From Bacteroidota bacterium (lineage in GTDB: Bacteria > Zhuqueibacterota > Zhuqueibacteria > Zhuqueibacterales > Geothermadaptataceae), in the NCBI GenBank assembly GCA_011375275.1, contig DRLW01000710.1, positions 1 to 6,254 of the forward strand: a DNA stretch of 6,254 nucleotides, read 5' to 3'. The notes under the pieces are model-generated. The model did no database searches, had not been told where the DNA came from, and saw only the letters and a list, made by a program, of their open reading frames with translations. Position 1 is the stretch's first letter; every line of letters begins with the position of its first letter. The translations under genes were made by a program, and so were the position numbers. This document shows positions 5,669-6,254 of this stretch, piece after piece.

Positions 5669-6214
5669 TCATTCTGCTGCAGGGAGTATATTCGAAAACT
5701 GGTACTCTTCCACATAATATCCCTCGGAGGCTTCGAATTCGCGCTCTCCCCACTGCTCGATGGTGAGGAAATGCTCATCTTCATCATCGATGAAATCCCA
5801 GTACACGAACTCCTTTGCCGGTCCTTCACCGTTTTCATACATATAACCCGGTCCGGATTCATCGAGATAGTATGTCTTACCCTTGACGGTGATCTGCTCC
5901 GGTGGATCGTCATGCTCGATGATATGTTCGCGAATATCGCCATCGATCATGCCCATCGGGATTTTTTTGCTGACCGTCCACTCCACTTCATCATCCTGGC
6001 TGCGTTCGAGAAAAATGCGTTCGCGCCCGCTGAGCAACTCCCACTCCTGGGTGATATACCCCTCGGTATAGTCATACTTTCGATACCCTTTGACTTCCCA
6101 GGTTTTCATGTCAAAATCAACGAGCCAGCCCGGCTGCATTTTTTCCAGCCGGAGATCATTCGTGGGATCGAAATCATCTTCCGGCTTCTGTTTGAAACGG
6201 TCGAAAAAGCCCAT
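5669..6214 (-). CDS. DUF4178-like small acidic cytosolic protein
   Basis: The 181-residue product has no signal peptide or membrane segment, is rich in Asp/Glu and aromatic residues, and begins MGFFDRFKQK. It has two similar-looking blocks of beta-type sequence: about residues 53-85 (YITQEWEL, then a WTVSKK strand) and 136-178 (FVYWDF, IEQWGERE, ending FSNILP). This W/Y-rich pattern around short strands resembles DUF4178, whose biochemical function is unknown to me; the assignment is from memory of the family. The start at 6214 is supported by a perfect AGGAGG (6223-6228) eight bases upstream. The reading frame stays open to the window edge above that ATG, so an N-terminal extension cannot be formally excluded. 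It is the first gene in the window and is separated by 454 bases from the rest of the cluster, so it may have its own transcript or share one starting outside the window. Genes of this type are commonly seen beside DUF350 and spermidine-synthase-like genes, as here. Confidence 0.8.
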   Translation of the reverse strand: MGFFDRFKQKPEDDFDPTNDLRLEKMQPGWLVDFDMKTWEVKGYRKYDYTEGYITQEWELLSGRERIFLERSQDDEVEWTVSKKIPMGMIDGDIREHIIEHDDPPEQITVKGKTYYLDESGPGYMYENGEGPAKEFVYWDFIDDEDEHFLTIEQWGEREFEASEGYYVEEYQFSNILPAAE

Positions 6215-6222
6215 GGCTGATG

Positions 6223-6228
6223 CCTCCT
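6223..6228 (-). promoter_or_regulatory. Shine-Dalgarno of the DUF4178-like gene
   Basis: On the minus strand this reads AGGAGG, a perfect anti-16S match eight bases before the ATG at 6214. It decides the start, because no in-frame stop separates this ATG from the window edge. Confidence 0.85.
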
Positions 6229-6254
6229 GAGGAACGGTGAACAGGTACGCCGGC

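Noticed and set aside
5385..5717. 110-codon plus-strand frame over the 454-base gap
   Set aside because: It runs through the CACGAAG inverted repeat and into the antisense of the DUF4178-like gene; composition looks random.

Overview
The window holds six genes, all on the minus strand, so it reads from high to low coordinates. No rRNA, tRNA or other taxonomic marker is present. The moderately GC-rich base composition, the lipoprotein and the two dispersed palindromic repeats suggest a free-living proteobacterium, perhaps a gammaproteobacterium, but this is inference.

Layout in the direction of transcription: a small acidic cytosolic protein resembling DUF4178 (6214-5669); a 454-base gap with a degenerate 9-base-period inverted repeat and an AT-rich possible promoter region (5215-5668); a lipoprotein with an Arg/Ser-rich tail (5214-4486); a membrane protein with two tandem DUF350/YjfL-type halves (4394-3552); four bases later, a membrane-anchored spermidine-synthase-like enzyme (3547-1940); a 288-base gap; a two-TM potassium channel with an RCK domain (1651-632); and a minimal J-domain protein whose ATG overlaps the channel stop (635-279). 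The last 278 bases are non-coding and contain a CATTCCGG-type palindromic repeat.

Taken together the genes look like one envelope-associated module: two integral membrane proteins of unknown or polyamine-related chemistry, a lipoprotein, a K+ channel with a cytosolic ligand-binding domain, and two soluble accessory proteins. From memory, DUF350, DUF4178, spermidine-synthase-like and small K+ channel genes occur near each other, often with PspA-family genes, in many bacteria. The core association is therefore probably known, but its function is not assigned. The most distinctive points here are the coupled K+ channel/J-protein pair, a 28-base near-identical inverted sequence pair flanking exactly that gene pair, the Gly-to-Glu change in the RCK nucleotide-binding loop, and the duplicated DUF350 protein. 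No SAM decarboxylase or PspA gene lies inside the window; the upstream edge (beyond 6254) is where to look.
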